Origin: Cyrtodaria siliqua
Taxonomy: Eukaryota > Mollusca > Bivalvia > Adapedonta > Hiatellidae
Direction: 5' to 3'
DNA length: 64,000 nucleotides
NCBI GenBank assembly: GCA_037043455.1
Contig: JAWPHD010005075.1
Coordinates: forward strand, 107,495 to 171,494
In this document: positions 39,301-44,519 of the stretch, piece after piece
How the letters are laid out: each line of letters begins with the position of its first letter
Position numbering within the stretch: the stretch's first letter is position 1
Made by a program: the position numbers and the translations under genes
Notes under the pieces: generated by a model
Told to the model about the DNA's origin: nothing
The model's database searches: none
What the model saw: only the letters and a program-made list of their open reading frames with translations

Positions 39301-40290
39301 CATGTGTTGTAAAAGTTGGCTGTTGTTGGCAGAATAGCAACTTCAACACTATACCACATGAATTTGTATTTGAATTGAATTTAATTGAATTGAAGACTTT
39401 ATTTTAAGAGGGAAGCCCGGTTAGTAAAACGAATAATCTTCCCTGAGACCCTCTTCACAAAGCAACATAGTAAACACCAATAATATGAGGTAAGAGATAT
39501 CTTAACAACCAAGCTTTTTTGTTTTAATCTTTTTGACTTATATGAGGATTTATGTGTGTTGTCCTATTGACGTTGTGCATGTTTTGTATTATTTGCTATC
39601 ATAACAGGCCGATTTGTCTTAGGATATGTCAATCAACAAGTTAGATCAATTGACATGGTGTTATGTCGATCGATTGGTATATCTAAGAAATAGGTCGATC
39701 GTTGTTATTGCGGACTCGCTAAAGTCAATCTACTATAAATTGCAACTAAAACTTACCTTATGCAAGATATCGTGTACTGAGTTCACTTGTCGAGTTTTCT
39801 GAGGAAGCGTATCATAATAGCTACCAGAATCGTCAGATCGGCTCATGGTATTCGAATATGTACTGGCATGTCCTTTGTCTAAGGACACTGCATGGTCACC
39901 CTCATAGTAACTGATAGTTAATATCAACAGGTCCCGCACAGATGTATCGTTCCCTTCCAACTCATAACTCATCCAGTCTGACACTTCCTCACATCCTTTC
40001 ATCTTCGCAGCGGTTTCAATATCGTTATGATCTATTCCAGTCAATATTGCTATGGATATATCCTTGTTGAATTCCTTTAACAGGTCCCAGTTATTTAATT
40101 CCAAAAAGTCAGGAGTAATGAAAACTAAGTTGAGTTTTGAAGACCTAGTGTGTAACGACGCATCCCAAGTAAATTCAATAAGTTTGGATTCGATGTTATA
40201 CTCCGGTAAAGCCAGCCTGTTCTGTATGTAGCCGGCCCACGAGCCACCGTCTGTCTGGACATAATAGATGGAAACGCCGCTATGTTCCAT
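16213..40290 (-). CDS. PIK3AP1: PIK3AP1/BANK1-like (Dof/BCAP/BANK) signalling adaptor, complete CDS in 14 exons
   Basis: I assembled 14 exons by GT-AG sites and phase: 40290-39757, 38679-38556, 35173-34691, 30591-30379, 26954-26733, 26286-26197, 25537-25493, 24286-24188, 23817-23564, 22755-22600, 17846-17780, 17479-17406, 17199-17128, 16317-16213. They total 2,538 nt, 845 aa plus TAG, close to the roughly 800 aa of vertebrate BCAP and BANK1. Domain order: TIR-like (about 1-140), beta-rich TIG/Ig-like segment (about 179-240), helical DBB region (about 315-375), ankyrin-like segment (about 381-445), then a Ser/Pro-rich tail with acidic and polybasic patches. Y296 (YTDM) and Y498 (YMTM) are YxxM motifs, which in BCAP recruit the PI3K p85 SH2 domain. 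Family knowledge places it as a cytosolic adaptor linking immune or growth receptors to PI3K. Orthology to PIK3AP1 rather than BANK1 is not resolved; invertebrates may carry one ancestral gene. Exons missed in the long introns 4 and 10 cannot be excluded, although phases already match. Confidence 0.9.
16389..16735 (+). mobile_element. Short element with direct terminal repeats (copy 2)
   Basis: AATAAAAACTGAAAAGGGGA ... GGAAGCAACAAACATAAGCA at 16389-16450 is repeated at about 16668-16735. The interior (ACTCGGTTTTATT ... CAGCCGCCACACAG) is the complement of 2548-2787. It lies in intron 13 of the BCAP-like gene. Confidence 0.6.
16778..16985 (-). repeat. tRNA-Ser/Leu-type SINE, head-truncated copy
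   Basis: Same body as 10290-10546 (TTTTACGTCAT, GGCAGACCA, AATCGCCACTTCCTCACTTA) up to the B box; the A-box half is missing. Intron 13. Confidence 0.8.
17128..17199 (-). CDS. PIK3AP1: Exon 13: polybasic tail exon
   Basis: The acceptor is TTGACTAATAG, phase 0 in and out, donor GTAAGT, 24 codons. It encodes a strongly basic stretch, TKTKQKGKKKLLGFIKRAK, which could form an amphipathic basic helix for acidic lipids or a nuclear localisation signal. Confidence 0.72.
17406..17479 (-). CDS. PIK3AP1: Exon 12: Ser-rich tail exon
   Basis: The acceptor is TTTACACTGCAG, phase 1 in, phase 0 out, donor GTATGC. It encodes SSGHSSTYSDISSSGRVS and EHKEGDE. No domain is recognised. Confidence 0.72.
17780..17846 (-). 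CDS. PIK3AP1: Exon 11: Arg/Ser-rich tail exon
   Basis: The acceptor is TTTTTACTTCCAG, phase 0 in, phase 1 out, donor GTACGT. It encodes DKTTYRRPSDSPIRSGN and RSSEE. The phase matches on both sides across a very long upstream intron, which supports its inclusion. Confidence 0.72.
17900..18530. other. Left part of intron 10
   Basis: It contains a degenerate duplication of about 250 bp (GGCCATCTTGGATTATGCAGG near 18080 and ATCATCTTGGATGTTGCCGG near 18336) related in style to the 320-bp units at 13.1-14.6 kb. No exon seen. Confidence 0.4.
18537..18612 (+). other. G-rich tract with quadruplex potential
   Basis: Several runs of three or more G with short loops (GTAGGGGGAGGGGAGGAGTG then GGGAGGGGTGGGGTTGGGG). 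It is on the strand opposite to the transcript of the BCAP-like gene, in intron 10. Confidence 0.6.
18835..22292. repeat. 55-bp satellite array, 3.45 kb, in intron 10
   Basis: About 62 copies of a 55-bp unit marked GTGTAATACTTGGTCAGAAT, GATGTATATGGGCTAAATAG and TCATAACACATACAT. Copies differ mainly at fixed sites (ACGTG/ACATG, GTATAT/GCATAT, GAATG/GAGTG). A few truncated units lie at about 19935-20020 and 20975. It takes up most of the 4.75-kb intron. Confidence 0.95.
22600..22755 (-). CDS. PIK3AP1: Exon 10: polybasic tail exon
   Basis: The acceptor is TATTTACAG, phase 0 in and out, donor GTAGGA (52 codons). It has two basic clusters (KTIKKKTSKF and NTKKKHG) that could act in membrane or nuclear association. 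The following intron is 4.75 kb and is mostly a 55-bp satellite. Confidence 0.78.
23012..23453. mobile_element. Foldback MITE, CTGAAAGG family, copy 2
   Basis: Termini CTGAAAGAAAGAAGAAACGC and the inverse GCGTTTCATTTTCTTTTCAG, TA on both sides. Located in intron 9 of the BCAP-like gene. Confidence 0.83.
23564..23817 (-). CDS. PIK3AP1: Exon 9: tail exon with an in-frame 18-bp coding repeat
   Basis: The acceptor is CTTTATTCAG, phase 1 in, phase 0 out, donor GTAAAT. It encodes 84 residues. About three tandem copies of an 18-nt unit give LHSASS, LKSASS, AHSASS. The remainder is charged (GEEELYREDSVEHKHKN). The Ser-rich repeat could be a phosphorylation tract and may vary in copy number between individuals. 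Confidence 0.78.
24188..24286 (-). CDS. PIK3AP1: Exon 8: Ser/Thr- and Pro-rich tail exon
   Basis: The acceptor is TATCACCCACAG, the donor GTACGA, symmetrical phase 1 (99 nt). It encodes a Ser/Thr-rich start (TPTSRTSQESTSTVV), then YGLPTPPFKDILDLPVF, a possible proline-based docking site. A SINE lies about 50 bp upstream of the acceptor, near the branch-point region. Confidence 0.75.
24336..24546 (-). repeat. tRNA-Ser/Leu-type SINE, copy 3
   Basis: Body GGTGTTTTACACCATTTGTA ... GGCAGACCACCAACC ... B box GGGTTCGAATTCC read on the minus strand; the 5' head is lost. It sits just upstream of exon 8. Confidence 0.82.
25250..25462. mobile_element. MITE with TTAACCC termini, copy 2
   Basis: Left AACCCTTAACCCGTTAACAA, right GCGGGTTAAGGGTTAA. 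It shares CAGCAGCCGGACATTGT and the GATCAGCC / CTGATCTGGG hairpin with 10922-11166. GGACATTGTC is duplicated inside. Intron 7. Confidence 0.75.
25493..25537 (-). CDS. PIK3AP1: Exon 7: 45-nt microexon with tyrosines
   Basis: The acceptor is TATTACACAG and the donor GTAAGT, symmetrical phase 1. It encodes SDEEQYDYLQHSNVT. The two tyrosines in an acidic context (EEQYDYL) are plausible kinase targets. It is a possible cassette exon. Confidence 0.72.
25741..25850 (+). repeat. (GT)n microsatellite
   Basis: About 90 bp of mostly GT, ending in a G-rich run, in intron 6. Confidence 0.93.
25905..25987 (-). repeat. tRNA-like SINE head (Val-like)
   Basis: The minus strand reads GGGTGTCCGGTAGCGTAGTA (A box region), CTTCACAATC in the anticodon position, then TTTCGATTCCGGTC (B box). 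Acceptor pairing is poor, so a SINE head or pseudo-tRNA is more likely than a working tRNA. Confidence 0.5.
26197..26286 (-). CDS. PIK3AP1: Exon 6: short tail exon
   Basis: The acceptor is TTTTTTCAG, the donor GTAAGT, symmetrical phase 1 (90 nt, 30 codons). It encodes a Lys/Ser-rich stretch starting ECYKIKSSKSPGTKN and ending NVGCRSC. No domain is recognised. Because it is phase 1-1 it could be skipped without a frameshift. Confidence 0.75.
26337..26430 (-). pseudogene. Decayed duplicate of exon 5 core in intron 5
   Basis: The minus strand contains GAACCGACACC, then ATAGGTCACAAAATCGAA and TTATATGATTATGGA, lining up with exon 5 GAACCGACACC..., ATATGTCACCAAGATCGAA and TTACATGACTATGGA (the YMTM codons). 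A TAG follows GAACCGACACCA in the exon frame, so it is not codable in that frame. Confidence 0.6.
26733..26954 (-). CDS. PIK3AP1: Exon 5: acidic tail segment with YMTM and YVNE
   Basis: The acceptor is TTCTGTTACAG at 26956-26955, phase 1 in and out, donor GTATAT. It carries NSDYMTMD (Y498, YxxM, PI3K SH2-type) and TDYVNEE (Y521, YxN, GRB2 SH2-type) flanking an acidic patch IDEDDGHDDDYDE. A decayed copy of the centre of this exon lies in the next intron at 26337-26430. Confidence 0.87.
27030..27116. repeat. 31-bp tandem duplication
   Basis: GGGTGGGAATGGCTCGGTAA followed by GGGCATT occurs twice, in intron 4. Confidence 0.85.
27524..28055. mobile_element. Long foldback MITE flanked by TTAA
   Basis: Two arms of about 190-200 bp are inverted: AGGGTATGTAGCGACACAGC ... 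versus ... GCTATGTCGCTACATTCCCT. TTAA lies at 27520-27523 and 28056-28059. It shares only the AGGG/CCCT ends with the AGGGACAC family, so it is a separate family with the same target. 532 bp, intron 4. Confidence 0.88.
28063..29128. other. Intron 4, mostly unannotated
   Basis: Degenerate repeats of about 170 bp from about 28740 (ACGTTAAGTTTTTGCATTTA, later ACGTTAAGTTCTTGCGTTTA; CACAGATGACC twice). No exon found. Confidence 0.4.
29143..29320 (+). mobile_element. 5'-truncated retroposon with AATTC tail and 14-bp target duplication
   Basis: The 3' half of the element at 29737-30111, ending CCCCAATTCAATTCAA. Flanked by TTGACTTTTACGGA at 29129-29142 and 29321-29334. This is a clean signature of LINE-machinery retroposition. 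Confidence 0.8.
29567..30310. mobile_element. Foldback element with repeated GCTAAAGGTAACAA subterminal motif
   Basis: The left arm (29567-29726) contains GTGTGTAACGACGCTAAAGG and further copies of CGCTNAAGGTAACAA. The right arm (about 30165-30310) is its inverse, ending AGCGTTGTTACACCGTGCAA. A SINE-like retroposon (29737-30111) is nested between the arms. Arms built from short repeated motifs resemble Foldback-type elements. Confidence 0.75.
29737..30111 (+). mobile_element. Full-length SINE-like retroposon, AATTC tail, 10-bp target duplication
   Basis: 375 bp from GTCCCCGTGTGGTTGCCGGG to CAATTCAATT, flanked by TCACAGTAAC at 29727-29736 and 30112-30121. No obvious A/B boxes, so its head type is unknown. 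A minus-strand sister lies at about 31860-32207 and a truncated copy at 29143-29320. Confidence 0.78.
30379..30591 (-). CDS. PIK3AP1: Exon 4: ankyrin-like part of the DBB module
   Basis: The acceptor is TTGATTTAG at 30593-30592, phase 1 in and out, donor GTAAAG. It encodes 71 residues including WPTLLHFGAQYNLGNF and the ankyrin-type string NKDGHLPHDLARQHGHAEL, followed by a hydrophobic helix AVLLLHF. This is the strongest family signature in the window: BCAP/BANK proteins have the same TLLHFAA-type start and a DLA-x-x-HG ankyrin turn. A foldback element ends only about 70 bp downstream of the donor. Confidence 0.9.
31153..31485 (+). CDS. Unrecognised ORF, 110 aa, antisense in intron 3 of the BCAP-like gene
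   Basis: The ORF has a soluble, Lys/Gln/Tyr-rich composition (YRKAERLYIYEQIGKLQHY) and no repeat content. A possible acceptor (TTTTTTAG) lies inside its start. There is no recognisable domain and no partner exon was found. Chance is a real alternative. Confidence 0.18.
   Translation: MTFFSFQDKRLEQHSTQFDFCRDSGIVSDWLRQKHLLCKIYRKAERLYIYEQIGKLQHYTDELSADGQKYFNNKKKYGYKFPVSKLFQDVCINNQASTMIKTIRNVTHIS
31860..32207 (-). mobile_element. SINE-like retroposon, minus copy
   Basis: The minus strand reads GTGTGGTTCCCGGGCAAGAA ... GCAGAGGGGTAAAATCCCC ... GTGGCTCCAGCGAAAACTGG ... TTGGCGCCTTAATAAC ... CCCTAATTCAACCC, colinear with 29737-30111. Intron 3. Confidence 0.75.
32400..33150. other. Intron 3, AT-rich filler
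   Basis: Homopolymer-rich (runs of T and A). Nothing recognised apart from short inverted bits such as CATGTTTCAATGTTTAAACA. Confidence 0.4.
33156..33404. mobile_element. TTAA-flanked MITE, AGGGACAC family, diverged copy
   Basis: Left AAGGAAAATCGGCATTCTTG (after TTAA), right CATCAAGCCGTGTCCCT before TTAA (33405-33408). The 61-bp satellite starts immediately after the right TTAA. Confidence 0.7.
33405..34142. repeat. 61-bp satellite array, 12 copies
   Basis: Unit TTAAAGATCACAGAATTGAC, ACGTACACGAGTCATTGTCA, ACTAGGGACTCTGGGCGTTC. Copies are almost identical, suggesting recent expansion. A five-copy block (33654-33958, starting with the TTGGGACT variant) appears to recur from 33959. Intron 3. 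Confidence 0.95.
34275..34591. mobile_element. TTAA-flanked MITE, AGGGACAC family, copy near exon 3
   Basis: AGGGACATACGGCAATCTTG and the inverse CAAGATTGTCGTGTGTCCCT, TTAA at 34271-34274 and 34592-34595. It ends about 100 bp downstream of the exon 3 donor. Confidence 0.87.
34691..35173 (-). CDS. PIK3AP1: Exon 3: end of TIG-like segment, linker with YTDM, helical DBB region
   Basis: The acceptor is TTTCTTCAG at 35175-35174, phase 1 in and phase 1 out, donor GTATGT. The exon starts with a beta strand (TTTFNVTLDGNVIGD), then a Ser/Pro/Thr linker, the YxxM motif YTDM (Y296), and a charged helical stretch (about LDQIRELLEAETDPEQMLCR to ECSETLKHL). That stretch corresponds to the DBB helices that precede the ankyrin-like repeats in BCAP and BANK1. 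It joins exon 4 in frame through a split GAT codon. Confidence 0.88.
35240..35740 (-). repeat. Tandem repeat of about 159 bp, minus orientation, with GGAC-rich end
   Basis: Blocks with AGCATCCTGTACAGTTTGGA / AGCATCCTGTAAAGTTTCGA at 35422 and 35581 and GTCGATTTTGACGCCGAAA. The outer end has (GTAC)n, (GGAA)n and a hairpin CCCCCTCACCATTCGGTGAT. The overlapping open frames are repeat by-products. Intron 2. Confidence 0.75.
35800..36165 (+). repeat. Same repeat family, plus orientation
   Basis: AACTTTACAGGATACTTACC and AACTTTACAGGATGCTTGCC with GTGCATAT-GTTTCGGCGTCAAAATCGAC. It lies in inverse orientation to 35240-35740, making a large foldback. Confidence 0.7.
36265..36335. repeat. (ATT)n microsatellite
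   Basis: About 65 bp of ATT/TTA triplets in a T-rich zone (36170-36420), intron 2. Confidence 0.9.
36704..36780. repeat. 38-bp tandem duplication
   Basis: GTGCCGATTGTTTTCAGTTC plus ATCAGATAATCAGTGCAC occurs twice head to tail. Confidence 0.9.
37023..37499. mobile_element. Foldback MITE, CTGAAAGG family, copy 3
   Basis: CTGAAAGGAAAAAGAAACGC ... GCGTTTCTTTTTCCTTTCAG with inverse identity extending through AGGGTGCGTATTTCCGCTAT. TA on both sides; 477 bp, intron 2. Confidence 0.88.
37505..38490. other. Intron 2, remainder
   Basis: No repeats or exons recognised. 38036-38200 has higher GC and a matched pair of short open frames on both strands but no domain. Confidence 0.35.
38502..38580. repeat. 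24-bp repeat that triplicates a 5' splice site
   Basis: CATACCGGTGTATGGGT plus AGATATA is repeated; on the minus strand each unit carries CCATACACCG/GTATG, the exon 2 donor. Exon ends would be 38556, 38532 or 38508. Confidence 0.85.
38556..38679 (-). CDS. PIK3AP1: Exon 2: first half of the TIG/Ig-like beta segment
   Basis: The acceptor is TTCAG at 38681-38680; the exon is phase 0 in and phase 1 out, exactly what exon 1 and exon 3 need. It encodes 41 residues beginning DNQVYVFLERP and ending AVYVFPYT, alternating strand-like, matching the beta-rich segment between TIR and DBB in BCAP. The first donor is G/GTATGT at 38555. Two further copies of the donor follow at 24-bp spacing (exon ends 38532 or 38508); each would add eight residues in frame. 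Confidence 0.82.
38758..38992 (+). repeat. tRNA-Leu/Ser-headed SINE with AATTAAATTC tail
   Basis: Head GGGGCGTCCGTGGCCGAGTGG (A box) and GTAGGTTCGACCACTC (B box), then a body (GGAAGCTATCTAGCTGGCTT, GCCCGGAGGGGCACCATTGT) and tail CCAATTAAATTCAATTAAAT. Short flanking match AATTGTT. Intron 1. Confidence 0.85.
39018..39355 (+). repeat. Dispersed repeat (GGTTTGGCCTGGCTAG family), copy 2, uninterrupted
   Basis: Colinear with 8880-9540 without the MITE, showing the pre-insertion state. Intron 1. Confidence 0.75.
39372..39480 (-). mobile_element. LINE 3' terminus with AATTC tail
   Basis: The minus strand ends CTTAAAATAAAGTCTTCAAT followed by TCAATTAAATTCAATTC, preceded by GAGGGTCTCAGGGAAGATTA ... 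CCGGGCTTCCCTC, the same hairpin-plus-AAATAAAG layout as the LINE end at 50250-50305. Confidence 0.6.
39757..40290 (-). CDS. PIK3AP1: Exon 1: TIR-like domain (residues 1-178)
   Basis: The exon encodes the whole N-terminal TIR-like domain: strand SIYYVQ, strand LNLVFITPDFLEL, then strand ISIAILTGI. I chose the ATG at 40290 because its context (ACG before, G after) is a good Kozak match. An upstream in-frame ATG at 40317 would add nine residues (MCINN...). The exon ends CATAAG before GTAAGT, phase 0. An AG at 40380-40379 could be the acceptor of a 5'UTR intron, so the transcription start probably lies further upstream. The C-terminal part has STYSNT (a YxN motif) and SYYDTLP. Confidence 0.9.
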
Positions 40291-40379
40291 CGTGATTGTT
40301 GGATTGTTTATGCACATGCAGTGTTGTTAGCTTCAGAATCCGATTATGTAATTGACACGTATGCTTCGATCTTGATGTC

Positions 40380-41290
40380 TGTTCAAAATAAAAATATTAA
40401 AACATTACGATATAAAACTGGATCTTCCCAGTTATGTTAAACACACGCATTTTAAAACAGACGTTATTGCTGAAACAAATTATTATTTGAAAATAGTAAT
40501 TGCTCGCAAATATACGGCTTGATTTATATTAACAACAACAGCAAATGCATCGATTGTTTTTGGTGAGAATGTTTTCCCCCCACGAGACAATCACACACTT
40601 TGCAACCGTTTCAAATTAAAGTAAACATACTATTGTTCCTGTACAGCTATTGTTCTTGCTTTGAAGTAAAAATACTGGCTTTTGTTTTAAATTCAATACC
40701 AGTTTCGCTAATTGTTTTTGTCTTACATACATATAAGTGACAACCAGTAGGATGCAAGGACGAACCAAGGTAAGGATACCCTTCTAGAGTAACTGCTTCC
40801 TGCTTGGTGAAGACCGTTTATTTGTTCTATTGAAATGTTACCCGTTTATCAAAATAAATAGAACAGCTTTTTCGTGAGTTTGGACGAACCTGGATTTATT
40901 TAAAAGTACAGAAGACAATTAAAAATAAACGAAACTGGATTTATTTGAAAGTACACAATAAAATATAAAAAAAATAAACGAACCAGGATTTATTTGAAAG
41001 TACACAACAAAATATAAAAAAATAACACAAAGGTCCTATCCGAATACGTGTTTATAATCCCCATAAACAACAAATACACACCATCAAAAGAAACACCGTC
41101 ACAAACAAAAAAGTGTACATTTTACATAATAATTATACACCTCATTTTATAGAATAACCAGAATCGGGGTCTCGTGGGAAAGTAAACACAATATTATATA
41201 CAACTGAAATGGTCAAGAATATACGTTTACTGTTATTTGGTTTGATACATTCATGAAGACTATTTATAAACTAGCATACAATTCTCATCA
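40380..41290. other. 5' flank of the BCAP-like gene
   Basis: It should contain the promoter and any 5' UTR exon; none can be placed. A 53-bp unit (AAATAAACGAACCTGGATTT, ATTTGAAAGTACACAA) is repeated about three times at 40880-41020. Confidence 0.4.
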
Positions 41291-41295
41291 TCATG

Positions 41296-41612
41296 GGGGC
41301 TGGCGTGGCGCAGTCGGTAGCGCGGCGGATTTGTAACCGGAGGCCCCGGGTTCAATTCTCCGTGGTGCCACTGAGTTCCGTCGGTGTGTTCTTGGGCAAG
41401 ACACTTTACCTTAGCCTCGTCCGTCGGATGGGGACGTAAACCGGGCGGCCCCGTGTATCGGTCTATCGTCCGAGCACGTTAAAGAACCATAGGAATCTAT
41501 TCGATAATAAGAGTAGATTCCTATGTATCCTTCCCCTCTCTCTGGGGCGGCTCTAAATAACCTATACTGTGTTGATCAGCCGTTAAACAACATTCAATTC
41601 AATTCATCATCG
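41296..41612 (+). repeat. tRNA-Thr-headed SINE with AATTC tail
   Basis: Head GGCTGGCGTGGCGCAGTCGG, TTTGTAACC in the anticodon loop (TGT, Thr) and B box GGGTTCAATTC. The body has CTTGGGCAAGACACTTTACC, a hairpin AGGAATCTATTCGATAATAA / AGAGTAGATTCCT, and ends CATTCAATTCAATTC. Flanked by TCATCATC-like repeats. The acceptor stem is imperfect, so it is a SINE and not a tRNA gene. Confidence 0.87.
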
Positions 41613-42069
41613 GCATGGCTAATTTTGACCCAACTAACCCCTGCTTCGTCATATCATTGTGAAAGCGTTATAATGAATAATGGACATTGTGAACGCGATA
41701 TAATGAAGAATGGACATTGTTGTCTTTATGTCAGTAGCTATTAAAAACACATTAATAACGTTAAATAATATTAAGTTACACTAGCGTTTGTGGTGTTAAT
41801 AAATATCGATTAAAACACGAAGCATCTATACTGGCAACTTATGAGTAATTGCATACGAGCTCGGCTCTGCTTCAAAAAGGACATTGTCTTTCTATAAAAA
41901 ATAGTTTCTTGTGTGTGTTACGGATGTGTAAATTATTTCCTTTTTTGAAAATCGATATGTAAACGAAATGTGACGATGCAGCTCTTTGGTTTAACTTTTT
42001 TTTTCTAGCAAGAGATTGTTTAAAATTTATAATTATGAAGGAAGATAACTACAACGAAAACCGCGGAGT

Positions 42070-42360
42070 TTTCTAGTAATATATCGTCCGCCTCGCATGA
42101 GAGAGGTCTTGGGTTTAATCCCCGGCCGGTTCATACCGACGACTTTATACACATGTTACTTGTATTCCCTTGCTTGGCGATCTAATTATAAAGGGTAGTT
42201 CTAGAGACTGGTCGTACCAGTGTCAGTATTATGTGACTGGGTGGGGGTATCATGTCATGTGTCTACGTCCTGGTATTCCAGCGTGGCAGCACTATACAGT
42301 TGAGCATTGGACTCACTGCTACACGTAGACACCGTCGTTATATGACAAACAAGCGACGTT
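42070..42360 (+). repeat. tRNA-derived SINE (GGGTTTAATCCCC B box)
   Basis: A partial head (GTCCGCCTCGCATGAGAGAG, GGGTTTAATCCCCGG) and a body of about 200 bp (GGTAGTTCTAGAGACTGGTC, inverted GTGTCTACGT / ACACGTAGACAC) ending GACAAACAAGCGACGTTAAC. No sister copy in the window. Confidence 0.55.
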
Positions 42361-42364
42361 AACC

Positions 42365-43452
42365 TCCATACGTATATACATACATACATCTACAGAGAAC
42401 CAGCATAAATGGTAGCAGTCATTACTAACGTATATACATACACATCTACAGAGAACCAGCATAAATGGTAGCAGTCATTACTAACGTATATACATACATC
42501 TACAGGGACCCAGCATAAATGGTAACAGTCATTACTAACGTATATACATACATCTACAGGGACCCAGCATACATGTTAGCAGTCATTACTAACGTATATA
42601 CATACACATCTACAGAGAACCAGCATAAATGGTAGCAGTCATTACTAACGTATATACATACATCTACAGGGACCCAGCATAAATGGTAGAAGTCATTACT
42701 ATCGTATATACATACATCTACAGGGACCCAGCATAAATGTTAGCAGTCATTACTAACGTATATACATACATCTACAGGGACCCAGCATAAATGTTAGCAG
42801 TCATTACTAACGTATATACATACATCTACAGGGACCCAGCATAAATGTTAGCAGTCATTACTAACGTATATACATACATCTACAGGGACCCAGCATAAAT
42901 GTTAGCAGTCATTACCAACGTATATACATACATCTACAGGGACCCAGCATAAATGTTAGCAGTCATTACTAACGTATATACATACATCTACAGGGACCCA
43001 GCATAAATGCTAGCAGTCATTACTAACGTATATACATACATCTACAGGGACCCAGCATACATGTTAGCAGTCATTACTAACGTATACACATACATCTACA
43101 GGGACCCAGCATAAATGTTAGCAGTCATTACTAACGTAGTGGAGTGCGTGGTCCAGTGGTAGAGCGCCGAGCTCCAGATCGAGAGGTCGTGGGTTCGATC
43201 CTCGCCGCGGCCACGTTATTTATCCTTGAGCAAGATAATTAATCCACATTGCTTAGTACTGGTTCTACCCAGGAAGCCATCGAGAGTGGTTAATCTAAGT
43301 TGCAATAACTTGTTTCGCAATCGATGTAAAATAAATATGTTTAAACTAACATCTATACATCTATACATCTACAGGGACCCAGCATAAATGTTAGCAGTCA
43401 TTACTAACGTATATACATACATCTACAAGGACCCAGCATACACGTGTAAATG
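42365..43452. repeat. 54-bp satellite array split by a SINE
   Basis: About 14 copies of ACGTATATACATACATCTAC, AGGGACCCAGCATAAATGTT, AGCAGTCATTACTA (42365-43138), then about 1.5-2 copies at 43365-43452 after the SINE. Confidence 0.93.
43140..43355 (+). repeat. tRNA-derived SINE inserted in the 54-bp array
   Basis: Head GGAGTGCGTGGTCCAGTGGT, B box GGGTTCGATCCTC, body CCTTGAGCAAGATAATTAAT and CTTAGTACTGGTTCTACCCA, end TTCGCAATCGATGTAAAATA. Sister of 11268-11462. Confidence 0.85.
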
Positions 43453-43454
43453 TA

Positions 43455-44230
43455 AGTAGTCATCACTAACAGTTGTATTAAAAATGTGTCCTTTTTGCTT
43501 CGTACTAAGAACTCGTCTATTTCTTATTCATTATTTTATCACTGTATTATAAATCACCTTTTTTCATATAAAGGATGACGTAACTCTGTGTAAGCACACC
43601 AAACACATTAAAACCACAAATATACACTTTATAAAACACATATTATTACATAAGAATATGCACATTTTAATGTAATTTATTTGCCTTTCATTGACGCAAT
43701 ATAATTGATCGTGCACATAATAGCGTATTTGCAGACCTTTTCGACCTTATATAATGGGCGCGCTCAAATACTTCAGTGGTATTGGGGGATAAAAAACAGG
43801 ACACTGTCAATAGAAATGAAATATCTATCAGAAACGTGTAAGAAAAGAAGAATTACCAAACTGATACGTAACGAACGTCTTAGAACCTACGAACCAACCA
43901 ACTGTCATCACACTTCCTGTTGTATAAATACAGCGGTACGTCGTAATAAGAAAGAAAAACACCTAAACAACGAACCATAATAGTGGTGTACCTTGCCCCG
44001 TCAAAAGATAAGCTAAAGGTATAACTAGGGCGAAGTGGTTTACTTTAACTTAAAAAGTTGTTTATCTCTTCGTTCTCAATTTATTTTTAAAGACGTCATT
44101 TTTTTATTTGTAATAGCGTCAAATTACAAACCACTTATTCTACAGTGATAGCAAACGCTATATCAAAGTACTCGTACTATTTGTAGAACGTTTTTTAAGA
44201 ATTGTTTAACGGCTCATCAACACAGGTTAT
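43455..44230. other. AT-rich intergenic sequence
   Basis: A 91-aa open frame (43705-43980) has no domain; nothing else recognised. Confidence 0.4.
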
Positions 44231-44234
44231 TGTA

Positions 44235-44516
44235 TAGGTTATTTAGAGCCGCACCAGAGAGAGGGGAAGGATACATAGGAATCCGGGAACCTGCCGTACT
44301 CTTATTATCGAATAGATTCCTATGGTTCTTTTACGTGCTCGGAGGATAGACCGATACACGGTACCGCCCGGTTTACGTCCCCATCCGACGGACGAGGCTG
44401 AGGGAATGTGTCTTGCCCAAGAACCACAGACGGAACTCAATGGCACCAACGAGGATTGAACCCGGGGCCTCCGGTTACAAATCCGCCGCGCTACCGACTG
44501 CGCCACGCCAGCCCTC
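44235..44516 (-). repeat. tRNA-Thr-headed SINE, minus copy
   Basis: The complement of 41296-41612 with the same head (GGCTGGCGTGGCGCAGTCGG), TTTGTAACC and B box GGGTTCAATCCTC. The tail is lost. Confidence 0.87.
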
Positions 44517-44519
44517 CTT

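Noticed and set aside
41296..41370. Functional tRNA-Thr gene
   Set aside because: The Thr-like head has an imperfect acceptor stem, is followed by a conserved SINE body and tail, and has a second degraded copy at 44516. A SINE is the better reading.
43705..43980. 91-aa plus-strand ORF
   Set aside because: No domain, no splice context, composition like surrounding AT-rich sequence.
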